From the NCBI RefSeq assembly GCF_025024155.1, contig NW_026251839.1, positions 1 to 64,000 on the forward strand: 64,000 bases of DNA, in the 5' to 3' direction. Source of the DNA: Gamsiella multidivaricata (Eukaryota > Mortierellomycota > Mortierellomycetes > Mortierellales > Mortierellaceae). The notes under the pieces were generated by a model. It ran no database searches and had not been told where the DNA came from. It was given only the letters and a program-made list of their open reading frames with translations. Each line of letters begins with the position of its first letter. Position 1 is the stretch's first letter. The translations under genes were made by a program, and so were the position numbers. This document shows, one piece after another, positions 34,640 to 47,548 of the stretch.

Positions 34640-37600
34640 ATGCACTCGACGTTTATCCACATCTCCGAGCCCTACGAGCATGTCAACGTCGACGACAACC
34701 ACTCCATCACTCAGCGACACCATCTGCTATTATCAATGAACAACCGCGACGACGACGACAATGAACACTCCTACGAGATCGGGCACCCACACCTGAACAA
34801 AGAGCGATCAGGACCTGCCCACGGCTATAGCAACAGCCCTCCCCACCAACCCATGCTCGACAATCAGAGTGAGCGCAATGGACACTGCCTTAGCGAAGGG
34901 TTTCCAGACTTGGACCTAGACCTGGACGGGCACCAGCAGGATCTGGACCTGCAGCAGGGAGAGTCCCAGTCGTCTCGAACAAAGCTTCAGTCACTAAACA
35001 CTCAAGTACATCAGCAGCCTAGTCAACTCAGCAGGGATCAACAATACCAGGATGGTGCCAATGGTACGATACAGCCGCAGCTTCCGCGCCGGTCTGAAAG
35101 GCTTCGATACAGTAATGGTTTCAATCAGCAGGGATCTCCTATCCGCCACAATCAGCACGAGAAAAAACCCAGCCTGCCGACGAAACGATTATCAGCAACG
35201 ATCCTCTCCAGCAGCTCATCACCCACCGCCACCAGTTCGCCATCTTCAGGCACGCCAGTGACGCCAACATCCCCTTCACAATACTCACTGCCATACAGCC
35301 ATACCAACCATCGATTCACCGACAAGGGGCAGAATGTCGCTGTGTCAAATAAACGCGCTTTCACATCATCACATACCAGCGGAAGGTCGAGGACACGGAG
35401 TAAATCGCATCCAGAGCTGCCTAACATACCACTTGCCAGGGCCTGCCAATCCTCCTCCTTTGGTTGCTCGTATTCAATGGCGGTCATGTTCCTGATGTCA
35501 CTCACACTCCTTGGATGCATCTTTCACTCTAATTTTTACCGCCAAGTGGACCCTAACGGCTGTCTTTACACCTACATGCAACCAAAATACTTCAAACTAT
35601 TGGGGTTCGATCGGGAGCGGACAGCATTTGCAGGGAAGTACGGCCTCCTGCTCTTTCGGGACCAGTACGACTATAAACTGCAAGTACCGTCCAGCATGCT
35701 GACAGAATATTCTAACTCTGTCTATACCGTCGACAAGGAAGCCAAGGTAAGTTGCATATTTCGCTCAGTAGTAGATCGCTTAATACATGGTTGTCTTTAA
35801 GTGCCTTACCCATGGAGCGGAGCAATTGGGCCTTCAATTAATCCCGCCCTATCCGTATTATCAATGTAGATCCAGCCATTGGGCATTCCGGCCTTGTTCA
35901 TCCCAGGAAACGCTGGAAGTGCAAAGCAGATGCGATCAATTGCAAAGGAGGCATCAAAGTACTACTACGAGAACCTGGCAGAAGGGCAGCGCGCATCATC
36001 AAGACCAATAGATTTCTTTACCCGTACGACCTATTCTTGAACTGCTGCATTTGTTCTGAGCACTGTTTACGATCGACATGTGCTGATCCTCCTCCTTTTT
36101 TTTTTTTTTTACACTTGCGTAATAGTCGACTTCAACGAGGAGTTTTCAGCGCTGCACGGACATTCATTACTGGAACAGGCCGAGTTTTTGAACGACGCCA
36201 TCGCATACATTCTATCACTTTACGATGACGATCGCCACTCGGATCCCAGTTTACCGCGCCCTACAGCTGTACTACTTGTCGGCCATAGTATGGGAGGAGT
36301 TGTCGCACGGTCGCTCTTCACAATGAGCAACTATCGGCCAGGATCAGTCAACACAATCCTCACGGCGGCGACACCGCATATCATGCCGCCCGTAACACTC
36401 GATTTTGAGATTAGCAACATTTATGAAAGAATTGAATCGTTCTGGAGCCATGGATTTCAAGGACCAGATGCGCCACTGAGAGATATGTCTCTGGTCTCGA
36501 TTGCGGGTGGCAACCTCGATATTATTGTCAATGGCGAATCAGGCAACATTCACAATATCGTACCCCAATCTCACGGCTTCACGGTGTTCACGTCGTCGAT
36601 ACCTCATGCCTGGGTAGGATCAGATCATGTGTCGATTCTTTGGTGTAATCAGATTGCAACAGTTCTCGGAAAGACCCTGATTGACGTTGTAGACGCAAGT
36701 TACCCAGCGCAAGTCAAGCCATTGGAGGAGCGCATGCGGATTTTCAGGAACCGACTTTTAACGGGAATTAACGATCATTTGCAGGACCCTTCATCTTCAC
36801 AAGGTCCGATGATAACTCCATCCATATGAAGCGCTGCAGGCATCAAGCTGACTTCTCCTAGATCGCATTGAGATCTAACCAGTGGTTCCTACATTTTTCC
36901 ATTCAATATCTAGGCGAAGAGGTCATTACAATTTCTGATATCGCGCATACCATGATTGAGCTGGGCAGTCGTCTGACGTATCCCCACAAAGGCAGCACAA
37001 CGCAGGATGTTGACACAGACGTTCCACACCTGTATATTATGCCAATACCACGCAGCAATGAAGCTGACACTTTCAATCTTCTCACCGATCACCAGCTCGG
37101 AGAGTACAGTCGTCTTGATGTGCTTCTCTGCAGCGACATCCTTTCGAGTTCCAGGGCGACTTCAATGACTCCCTCTCGGCTATCATGTCAGTACAGCACG
37201 CTATCTGCAATACCAGTGCCCGCCTCGACAGCGGGTTCGTTCTCTGCAGTACAATCTGGAAAATACAACCGTGGACATGAATTCCGGTTCATTTCTAAAA
37301 AGCTGACTGAATTGGAAGACGTGCAGTACGTGGCGATCTTGGACAGGGGCCGGAAGTTTGGCGAGCCCGGATTCTTGATCACAGAGTTTGCGTCCGAGGC
37401 CGACTTCACCACAACGGTGGAGACAACCACCCTTGGTAAGCATCAGCTTAGTACCTTTGGGCCAATGGATTCGCAAATCATTAGAGGGAAAAACTAACCA
37501 TACTCGATTATCCACTCTATAGGGCTTGTGAATGATGGATTACGAGTTCATGGCTTCCCAGAACTACCATCGTTGGTCTCAACACTTCGGTTACCCAATA

Positions 37601-39464
37601 TCGACAACAGTCTGCTGACTTATACCCTAACTGTTGACCGACCAGGCTGTCATGGTAAGTGACTAACGCAAGACGAACTTCATCCCGTCTTCCATATCTC
37701 AAATTTACTGTCTCACACTTGTGTTCCTTTACATTTTATCTAATTCTAGAGCGGTTCGCACCTATGCTGCGACAGTCTAGCTGGACGATGTATGAGGATC
37801 GGTTCTCAGTCGACATTACTTCTAGGGAAGCAGGAGTCGACATTAATTTTCACGGCGATCTCCCATACTTCGATCGGATCCAGTTGCCAGGGAAGAAGGG
37901 CATTGAACTTCGATTCTGGATGGACCCGACTTGTCCTGTTCCTTTGTCGCTCAACTTGCAGGTAGACAAGTATGGCAGCATGGGCAAGGTCGTAATCCGG
38001 TACCGAATGGTCGTCTTGGTGTTCACGTTCCTGGTGGTCATCTTGACGTTACGGGCGCAGTTCAAGGAATTCAACAGAGGCGAGCCATTCAAACCGTTCG
38101 GCATGATGATTTCTCAGCTCATTCTGTCGACACTTTGGAAGTTTTCGGTGCTTTTGGCCGCCATCGCGCTTCTTCAATCGCTACAGACAAGGACTGCCTT
38201 CGTGTTCGAACACTCCAGCTCATCAAGAAAATCAGAGTCCAGCTCTGACGCTGCGGAGGAAATTATTCGGGGGCCAGCAGGGACCAGGAGTACGAGCCAA
38301 GATGCGTACGATCAAATGATCCATGCAAGAATCGCAAGGAGCGAGTCCTGGTTTTCGAGCTTTCGGTTTGGGGATGCGCTGTTGGGTGGCAATGATACGT
38401 TTTTTTGGTTTCTAGCTCCAGTGTTCTTCCAGGTGTCGATTGGGATCGTGATCTTGATCTGGATCATCTTGAACGGACTCGTGAGATCCATCGCATTGGT
38501 GCTGACGTTTGTGTCGAAACGCGGAGGGCGATATGTTATCGGAAAGGCCATCGGCAGCATATTGTCCAAGAGGTAAGGCTATTGCGTTATCATTCCAGCG
38601 ACGCTGACTTATATGAGTGTATATATATATATATACTTAACCACGAACGACTTTTATCTATCTTTTAGGTCCCGCGGCGTGCGGCGGAGAGTGATTACGA
38701 CAATTATCTTATTTATCATGGTGGCGACATTCGTGCCGTATCAGTTTGCGTTTGTGGTTGCGGTTCTTGTGCATATTGTGTCTTGTGTGCGTTCGCTGCT
38801 TATTGCACAAGCATCTGTAAGTCGTCGTCGCAAAATTGCTGCGCACGGTCGTCGTGGATCGATTGGGGCACGCACTAACCTTTTTTATTTATTTCTGATA
38901 GAATTCTGCACAGACGCTGGCAGCATGGGACAGATATCATTACTTGATGTCGATATTCGTCCTGTTCTTCTTGTTGCTGCCTTGTAATTTGCCTGTACTT
39001 ATGGTCTGGATTCGGAATCTCTCTGTGCAATGGTATGAACCCTTTTCGTCCGACCATCGACTGGATTATATCGCACCATTCATCTTTTTCGTCGAAACAG
39101 TGACGGATGGCGCCATGGTCCCGAGGACGCCAGAGAAAGGGTAGGTTCATGTTGTTGGGCTGCTCACTTTCCATCGTGCAAGTAACGGTTCTCACTCCTG
39201 TCTTCTTTTTTTATTTCTATTTTGTTCGTTTTATCGATCCGCATTAGATATGCGGCAGTGACCAATGGGATCTTGAACTTCATTGTTGTCTTTTTAATCA
39301 TGTTTGGAGTGCGATACAGTTGGCAGATCTTTTTCATGTCCCGGATCTGGATTGTCTGGCTCTTGGTTCTGCAACTCAAGGATACAGAGCTAGCTCGGAG
39401 AGTGACCAAGGCAGTGGAGGATCAAGTGCAGGCGTTCTCTCGGCCAAGCAAGAAGCGGAAATAG
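34640..39464 (+). CDS. BST1: GPI inositol-deacylase (Bst1/PGAP1)
   Basis: Nine exons: 34640-35746, 35870-36023, 36126-36803, 36914-37435, 37523-37654, 37750-38572, 38669-38816, 38902-39140, 39248-39464. Every junction agrees in phase; the product has 1339 residues. The lipase core reads LFIPGNAGSAKQMRS, then DFNEEFSALHG, and the serine nucleophile motif GHSMGG near residue 474. Downstream come the membrane helices of the C-terminal half (about ten). In the ER this enzyme removes the inositol acyl chain from GPI anchors so that GPI proteins can leave. The first ~300 residues are a low-complexity extension before the first TM (SMAVMFLMSLTLLGCIF). The in-frame stretch upstream to 34343 has no ATG, so 34640 is the first usable start; an upstream exon cannot be excluded. 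Confidence 0.92.
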
Positions 39465-39731
39465 AAGAGAAAGAATATTTTATTTGCCTATTTATTTGCC
39501 TATTCGCCTAACATATTAAAAGTATTAATCGTAATGCTATCCAGCCATTACATCCGGAAAACGATGGAGGAAGAGAGTTTTTTTGTGGGCGCCATGATCC
39601 CTCTGAACGCGTGAGGCTCGTATTCGGAAATCCATTCAAATGTGATTTGGCTTTGCCAACTCAATTTAGAGGTGAAGTGCTTTGAATTTTTTTTTCTTCG
39701 CTCACACCACCCACCAACTCGACGTTTGACC

Positions 39732-42201
39732 ATGAGCTCCGTCAAAGTGTAAGCGATCCGATGCGAATGCATGACCTTGACATGTCTAAAGGCTAGACAT
39801 TGACATTTCGAGTTCCTTTTATTTGCATTGCCTTGGGGGGGGGGTTTTTTATTCTTCTTCATCTCTAGACTCGTCGTTGGCTCGGCCAATGGAGATCTTC
39901 GAAACCTGTGTTCAAAGGTCGGGACGATCAACTCGAAGCATGGACCGTTCGATATCATGTTCTGTAGCGGCAACTTTTTCGCAAAGGAGACACCCATAGA
40001 GACCATCGATGACCTTTTGGAGAACAAGCTGGACTGTGAGTTTTTTTTTTTTGCGTTTTTTTGTGCTTTGCCTGGGGGAAACCACGGGCGGTTGATTACC
40101 ATGGGCGACCGATACTGATGGGATAAACTCGGGTTCCTCTAACATTGTCTCGATCTTTTATTGTATCTGCCTCTAATGGTATCTTTCTAGTTCCGATGAC
40201 GACCTATTTCATTCATGGCGATAATGGAGTCCCAGGAATCATTGAACGTACCGCATTAAGGAAGCAGGGCGAGATCTGTAACAACTTGTTCTATCTCGGT
40301 AAGTTATTTTTTTATTTTCCCGATAGTCTCACTGAGAGAAATAATGAAAAAGGACGCCTCACTCACGTTGCAACGCGTACGATATGACAGGAACGCACGG
40401 AGTGATGACAACAGCCCAATCCGTTAAGGTCGCCTCCCTGAGCGGGACCTTTGACAGTGCGGTTTATGAAGCCAACATCGAGGACGAAGAATTCGACAAA
40501 TCCCTCCTCCAAGGTCGGTACCTCAAACCGACCGTTGATGCCCTCATCCAGGCCGTTCAACCGATCTCGATCATGGACACGGCCGCGGCACGCGGCGTCG
40601 ATATCTTGTTGACCCATGAGTGGCCCGCAGGGATCACCCAACCTGGTGCAGGAGCAACCACGATGACACCACCGGCACCGACGACGGATTTGAGCGCGAG
40701 CACGTTTTCGCATGCGGTCGCGACCGTGGCACAGGCAGCACAGCCACGGTATCATTTCGCGGCAATGTCGGGACAGTTCTGGGAACGAGCGCCCTACAAG
40801 AACGTGAAGGGGGCGGAACATGCGACAAGGTTTATTGGATTGGGCGAGGTGGGGAATAAGAATAAGCAGAGGTGGTTCTATGCGTTCAATCTGGTGCCGG
40901 TCGCGAATGCGAGTGAGGAGGTCTTGAGGAGCTCGAACAATGCGGCGACGACGGAGAGTCCGTTGGCGAGCGTCAAGGAGTTGAAGAGGGGGCGGGATCA
41001 GCAGGTAAACATATCGCAAAGAATCGAGAAAATGATTTTTTTTTTCATGACGCTAACGCACTCCTCTTTCCTTTTGAACGTCGACGGCGAAAATCAGGAC
41101 GACGCGGGCGGATTTTTCTGGGACTCCAAACGTGTCAGGAACGAACCACCGACGGGATACGTCTGCAGACGGTGTAATCAACCAGGACATTTCATCAAGG
41201 ACTGTACCGCCGAGCGTCAACCTCGTGGGGCGCCTGAAGGATACATCTGCAAGAAATGCAGCCAGCCAGGGCATTTTATTCAGGATTGTCCCCTCATCAA
41301 AGAAGAAGTCCCCCGCCTCCCGCCAGGATATGTCTGTAACATCTGCCATAAACCCGGTCACCGTATCACAGATTGTCCTGAGGCAGAATCCCGTCGCCAG
41401 TCCGAAAACGGATCATCATCCTCATCAACAGCATTATCAAGGAACGGGGTTCGCCCACCCAGGAAAGAGAAGCCTCAGGCCCCCTGCTGGTTCTGTCTCT
41501 CGAATCCGGATGTCGACAAGAACTTGATTGTCTCGATCGGGACAGAGATGTACATGACCATGGCCAAAGGTCAGCTCGCAACAACGGCCTCGTCGCTGAT
41601 CCCAGGAGGGGGACACCTATTATTGGTCACCATCAATCACTACTCGTCCTTCAGGACCGTCGACGCTGAGGCGCGCAAGGACCTGGAATCAGAGATGAAT
41701 AAGTACAAGGACGGGCTCGCGAAATTGTTCCGGTCCAAGGGCGCGGCTATGGTGACCTGGGAGTTGAGTATGGGCGGCAGGATGCAGCATGCACATGTGC
41801 AAATCATGGCCGTGCCCACGGACAAGGTCCAGGAAATCGAGAACCAGTTTAGGAACAATATCGAAGACTTCTTTTTACCAGATACCAGGGATTCTATACA
41901 TCAAGACCAAGACCAGGATCAGGAGCAGCAGCAGTCAAAGCCTGTCCCCGCATGGCAGGATCATGCACCGTCTGGGGATGAAGGGTTTTTGAAGATCGAG
42001 TTGTCAGACAACAAGATCATGATCTGTCCCATCCCCGAGAGACAGCGAGTCGATTCACAGTTTGGACGGACAGTTCTCGCCAAGGCCTTGGGAATCCCCG
42101 ATAGGGCCAACTGGAGAGGCTGTGTCAAAGCTCCAGAGGAGGAACGTGAGGACAGCCAGGCCTTCAAGACGACCTTCAAGTCGTACGACTTTACGCTCTA
42201 G
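39732..42201 (+). CDS. CWF19L1/Drn1-like splicing protein with three CCHC zinc knuckles
   Basis: Exons 39732-39748, 39869-40035, 40191-40298, 40391-41004 and 41098-42201 join to 669 residues. The first coding exon is only 17 nt. The N-terminal metallophosphatase-like domain shows KVLVVGSANGD, INSKHGPFDIMFCSGNFF, YFIHGDNG and LLTHEWP. Three CCHC knuckles (C-x2-C-x4-H-x4-C) follow at residues 325-338, 353-366 and 382-395. Then come the CwfJ domains: CWFCLSNPDVDKNLI, the HIT-like QHAHVQIMAVP, and CwfJ_C_2 to the end. Family knowledge: Drn1 and CWF19L1 bind the debranching enzyme or late spliceosome and intron lariats. The knuckles probably add RNA contact. Confidence 0.93.
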
Positions 42202-42605
42202 AGCTCGCCTTGCCTCGTCTCGCTATCAGTTTTGATGGAATAAAATGTTCATGGCTGGTATAACTGTATGTATATTGAGTTTTCTTTTTTTCTTTTTTTC
42301 TTCTTTCTTATGTGGTTTGCAACTCCTGCTACCGCTATATGGGTCTTTTCAGGGACATGTTTGAATGGCTGGATCGTTTCTAGGATGGCTGGATTTGCTA
42401 TGGATCGGTTTGAGTTAGGCATGGCGGGCATTTCTACGATCTGAGCGGGTGCCAAAGGTATTTGTACTGCAAAATCCGATCTCAGAGCAAAAAAAAAAAA
42501 AAAAAAAAAAAAGTGAAAGTGGGTGGGCAAAAATGTACAAGCGAAAAAGGAGAAAAGAAAAAAAGCGGTAGTGCATGAAGATATGAAGCCGCATGCATGT
42601 CTTCT

Positions 42606-45600
42606 TCAGGTCGGAACAAATCCAGCATCGCCCTGCCAGACTAAGTTCTGAAACCAGTAGACCACAAGTTCTAAGACCTTGAACCGGTTAGGTCCACCAT
42701 CCACATCATTCGCTGCCGAATCCTGGAGCGCATCATACGACAGATACCGTCCGTAGCTGAATCCTCCAGGTCCAGCATTGTCGACCAAGAACACAGACGT
42801 GATCAGTCCGAGGACATAACCGACGATCGTATACATCGACATTAGTGTCACATTCGCAATCATCCTCTTCGAGTCCTTCTTGCTCATCGCCGTCGTGGAC
42901 GCTCCTGGCCCTGCTCCTACACTCGATGTGTTTGCGAGGTTGGCGCTAGGGTTCAGCAGGCTCACAACGTCGCTTTGCGAGAGCACACGCGATTCTATGA
43001 TATCCAAAGAGTAGAGAAAGATAACCGGAAGCATTAGTGCGTGATCGCATATTACCAGAGAGGCTATGACCGCATGTAATTCATATTCATAACGTACGAT
43101 GAGGCTTGCGTCGACGGGCTCTTTCAGTCTTCTGTAAGTTGGCTAGGGCCACATTCTTTCGAATGATTCCTTCAGCACCAAAGCCGACCGTCTCGATCGG
43201 CAACGGTGTCGTCCCTGAGATCTTGAACAAGGTCTCGATCAGCTCCTCTTGCGATCCCAGGTTCTCATTCAGCAGCGTCTCCTTGGCCTCCAATGTCTGT
43301 AGCTCCGGCGGCAATGCACAATCCACATCATCCGCCTTGTGCTTAATTACGACCGCTGTAGGATTACTGCCTTCCTCATCCTGATTAGCTGTCGAGCTCG
43401 GGGTATATTGTGAAGTGTCCTTGATCTCCTTGTTAAGAGTCGACTCAAGTCCGCTTTCTCGGAATCGCTGACTGAGGTCGCGTAAAGACGATCGTTTCAG
43501 CTTCAAGTTGAGTGATGAGCTCTCCTGTAGCAGTCGACGCGCTCGCTCGGAGGCTGTTTGGTAGCAAAGAAGGGGAAAAAAGGATATACCGTTAGGCGAC
43601 GCTCGTCATGCTTTTCATATGACTGCGCTGTATACTACCAATTCTGCAAAGCAAAAAGGACATACAGGTCGTATCGAAGCGATGCTTGCCATTGCCAAAA
43701 TCACTGTCCACATCTTCAAACCCTGGCCCAAATTTGGCATCCGCACTAGCGAGCTCAGACATCAAGGACTATAATACAATTAGCGATAGAGCACTAGGTG
43801 TAAATTATCCCTTCCCTCCTTCAAAATGCATCAATACCTTTGCCTATTCTTCTTCATGACTTACTTTGCCCTGCATTTCCGTATCGTTGTCGAGAAGCAG
43901 GTTGGACCCAGAGGCACCACCTCCCAGGTTTTCAACCTCGTTCTTCAGACTTCCGTTCAGCTCTGTCAGACGAAGTTTCTCGTTATTGGCCAGCTCCAGT
44001 TGCCGTGCCATCGTCTCACTTTTGACGACTTCTTGTGCCAGCCTTTCTCTTAGCTCCTCAATTGCTTCTTGATCGGCATTGATCTAATCAAGTTCGCGAA
44101 ATAAAATAATATAAGCGGTACAGGTTAGCTACCCGCCAAACATTTCGGTCACAGCGTTTGGGATAGCAGGTCAGGGTCGAAACACATACCCTGCGTCGGC
44201 CAGCCTCATCTGATAGTAGACGAAAGTTGAGTTGATCCCGTGCCTCCTCAACCTGCTTCAAAGACTCACGCACACGTGTATTCTCTGCTTCCAATTCTTC
44301 TTTCTGTTTCTTCAAAGCTGCCGCGGTACTCTTTTGTGTCGAATTGTTCCTCTCACTCTGCTCGATTTGTTGTGTCAGCTACAAGTTGTTATGTTATTAC
44401 GAAGAACACACCCCAAGAAAAAAAAATGCGTGGTCAATATTCATATGATCATAAAGGGCGCTATGGGCATGCTGTGCGCTCCTTACCTCGGCAATCTGCG
44501 ATGACTTGAATTGCTCGTTCATCTTGAACTCTGAGATTTCTCGCCTCATCGCCTTTAGGTCCCGTTTCAGGTCCTCGGTTTCCTGCTGGTTCATCATGGC
44601 CTCCCTTGCCTGCTCGTTGGCACGTGCCTGATACTCGAGTTCCCGTTCGGTCTCCTTCAGCTTTCTCTGTAAGGTCAGGTATGCTTGCTGCACGGACTCC
44701 AGATGCTCAGGCTAGAAGATTTCAATTGGTGTTCGCCAGTTAGATATTGATTGCAATTTAAGGTAGAAATACTTATCGGCACAGCCAAAAACATGCAGTG
44801 CAGAAGAAAATATGGCTTACCGTATCATAGTCTGTGTCGAGTCCGTACCCTTCGTATTCTGTCCGACTTTGCTCTCGGATGCTCATATTGTTGTAATTGC
44901 TTATCCATTGCTTCGAATCGCCAGTATGAGGAGAGGGACTAGAGGACGAGGAGGAGATGCCAGAGTGTGATCCGTGTGAGCCATGCTAGCGAGAGTCAAG
45001 TAGGATCAGTCAGTGCGTTAGTATTTAGGATAATCTCTGCTGCAAGTACACTCCATGCAATAAAGAGAGAAGAGAGAAAAAAAATGTCGACCCATATGCG
45101 CCATCATATGTTCACATCCCGTCTGTTTCTGTATGCCCCAACTTTCGCATAAAAAGAAAGTCAAAAGAGGGGGAAAAAAGATCTTTGTCGAGCATCTTGA
45201 ACACAAAAAAATTGCCATGTGTCAACGACAACCATTGGCATCCAAACAAATAAAAAGACAAGGGTACATTGGCGCGATACTTACTCCAGGAGACGACACT
45301 CGATATTCACTCTCGTCCGAGTCATCAGCTGAAGACCCGTGGGACCTAGAGGGGCGAGAGCGATACTGAGATGACGATTCGCTAAGGGAGATCTTTCGGA
45401 TCGGCGAACCTCTTGGCCGAGCGTAGATTGAGGAGTGGTGCCGTGGATGCAGATGTTTCTCGGAGGACGAGGGCCGGTCCTCGAGTTGATGGAGGTATGG
45501 GTCGTTATTGTTTTGTAGATCATCAGACTCCTGAAAAGAACCCTGGTCCTCCTCCATGGACGTCTCGACTATGGGAAGTGATTCGGGCATGGGGGGCGGG

Positions 45601-45942
45601 GTTCCCTGAAGAAGGCTGAGAAGGTCCCCGAGATCCTTCTGGCTGACGACGGTGCCCTCGACACGTGCAATATAGTCTGCGAGTTCCTCCCAGCTCGATT
45701 GCTTCAGCAGCGAGGTTCCTTGCTCCTGCTCGACTCGCCGCAAGACCTTTTCCATCATTTCAGCCACGATGCCGTATCCATTGGGATCGTACTCGGGCCA
45801 TATCCTGGCCAAAATATCCGTTGCTGATTCTCCGCCCTATGTTACAGACAAAAAGATGGTTGTTTGGGATTAGTATTTGGGTAATGACCTGTGACGCAAA
45901 GGATTAGGGGTTCATGGCATAATGACAGGGGACTCTTACCAT
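42606..45942 (-). CDS. EF-hand-like, coiled-coil, C-terminal membrane-anchored protein (KASH5/Kms-like layout)
   Basis: Nine coding exons: 45942-45940, 45836-45285, 44985-44821, 44711-44487, 44378-44190, 44083-43865, 43768-43666, 43553-43098, 42994-42606. Phases agree throughout; 766 residues. Residues ~5-75 resemble a degenerate EF-hand pair (ARIWPEYDPNGYGIVAEMM; GTVVSQKDLGDLLSLL). Residues 75-240 are Ser-rich. A long coiled coil covers ~243-450 and resumes around 488-520. A single membrane helix lies at ~686-708 and a 58-residue tail follows. EF-hand plus coiled coil plus tail anchor is the build of KASH5-type dynein adaptors in the nuclear envelope. Family membership is inference from layout only. 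The tail ends in FVPT, not the classical PPPX. Confidence 0.72.
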
Positions 45943-47548
45943 TGTAAGTGTGGTTTCTTAAGACAATGGAACTGGTGGCGGGAAAATAAAAAGAACAAGA
46001 AAAAAAAGAAGGGTTCGCTTGATGAATGAAAGCGATGGGTACGAGTGCAGAGAACAAACAGGATGGTAACGGAGAAAGGGAGAGAGAGAAAGAGGGAGAA
46101 AGGGGGGGATGGACTGATGAAATAGCTGGGGCGATGGCGGAGAGGGATCCAAAGTGAATGTCAAGGTTTGGGAGATAAAAACGGCTACTTCAAGGGACAA
46201 GGGACAAGCTGAAGAGGCGCTCTTGGTTGGGTGTATCAAAGAGTGTATGTGGTTGCAAGGACTCCTGGCGATGAAATAAAGAAAAAACGGTCTTGTAGCT
46301 TTGTTTTATGGCGAGGAAGTAAAGGTAACGGAGGACGGAAAGAGGAAAGGGAAAAGAAAAGACAAGGAGAGCAGTAGACATGCACCTAGTTTAACACAGG
46401 CATAGGCAAACAGGCACAGGCACACAAGCACACAGGTTACAGATTACAGGCTTCAGGCTTCAGGCTACAGGTTCACCGGTTCAGGCACAACAACACTCCA
46501 ACAAATCAGACCAAATAGAACAAAATAAAGCGGAGCAAATCCAAGACAGGCTAATATCCATAGCATCCGTAGTATTCATAGCATCCATTGTATTCATAGC
46601 ATCATACTCGCACAAATATGGAAGCAACCTCTGGACCACGACATTCTGCGCCCAAATCGCTGGACATCTTCTCCCTGCTGCTCACCTCGAAAGCCCTCGG
46701 CCTTGCAGACATCGAAGGGTGAGCATTGTGTCCCATGTACACATGCGCAAAGGATAACGGGGGGTCATGACCGACATGGTCTAAAAAAGGGATCATCATC
46801 CATCTACCTAAACAGGGCATTCCTCTGCCACCTTCCATGTGCACACCTGTAGGGCTTATCCTTTTATGTCCCCATGGCCTGACCTGACGCACATCATCAG
46901 TGCTTGACCTACTTAATCTACGAGTTCCTTCCTTCATTTGCATCCGCACTTTGACTTAGAAATGAAGCCTTGTATAAAACCCTCCATTAAGAAGCATGAA
47001 GCCAATGGCGATCTTGGTCTCAGATACGGTCCATGATAAGCTGAGAACAATACGCGAAGAGAAACCTGGACGCGTGTTATGTATGTTACGCGCTGCTTCC
47101 TACGACACCGCTCTTCAAGTACAGCTGCAGTGATGAGTTGCGCATATGGCTCTCCCATGCTCGCATCCAATAATGCATTCATTATCGAATCACTGACAAT
47201 AAATAAAACAATAAGAAAAAAAGGAGGAGGGGGGAGGGGGGGATCTATAGCCGCTCAAACTGTCGGAAAAAAGATATACAAACATGCATCTGGAATGTAA
47301 TGCGACTCATCCTAAATTCAAATATGAAGCCCGCTGTTTTCAAGCCCTTGCAATCACAATGGGTCATCTTCAGAGAGCACTCACTCACTACCTTATTTTC
47401 GGCGAAGCAGAACCCTCAATAAATTCCTCTCGCTATCTTTTTTTCATTTCCCTTTTCTTTTCTGAACCTCGTCCTCCACATCTCTCAATTCCTGCTTCCC
47501 TCTCTTTTTCTCTCCATCCCTCATTCTCCTCCCTCAAAACGCTCGACC
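45943..47548. other. Intergenic region with short repeats
   Basis: This is the shared upstream DNA of the KASH-like gene (minus) and the PDAP1 gene (plus). It is purine-rich near 45970-46380 and carries degenerate CAGGC-type repeats at about 46394-46487 and an 18-bp tandem repeat (46559-46611). A possible tiny two-exon frame (46618-46718 and onward) is discussed under rejected items. Confidence 0.5.
46559..46611. repeat. 18-bp tandem repeat, about three copies
   Basis: Units of CATAGCATCCGTAGTATT type begin at 46559, 46577 and 46595, with four changes in the second and a partial third. Confidence 0.85.

Noticed and set aside
35787..36011. Open frame 35787-36011 across the Bst1 second exon
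   Set aside because: It is a shifted frame; the Bst1 motif LFIPGNAGS is in the frame that starts at 35870.
46618..46860. Possible tiny two-exon gene (ATG at 46618, donor after 46718, acceptor at 46815) encoding ~45 residues
   Set aside because: The splice signals are fair, but the second exon ends after about 11 residues, there is no domain, and no ortholog can be recognised.
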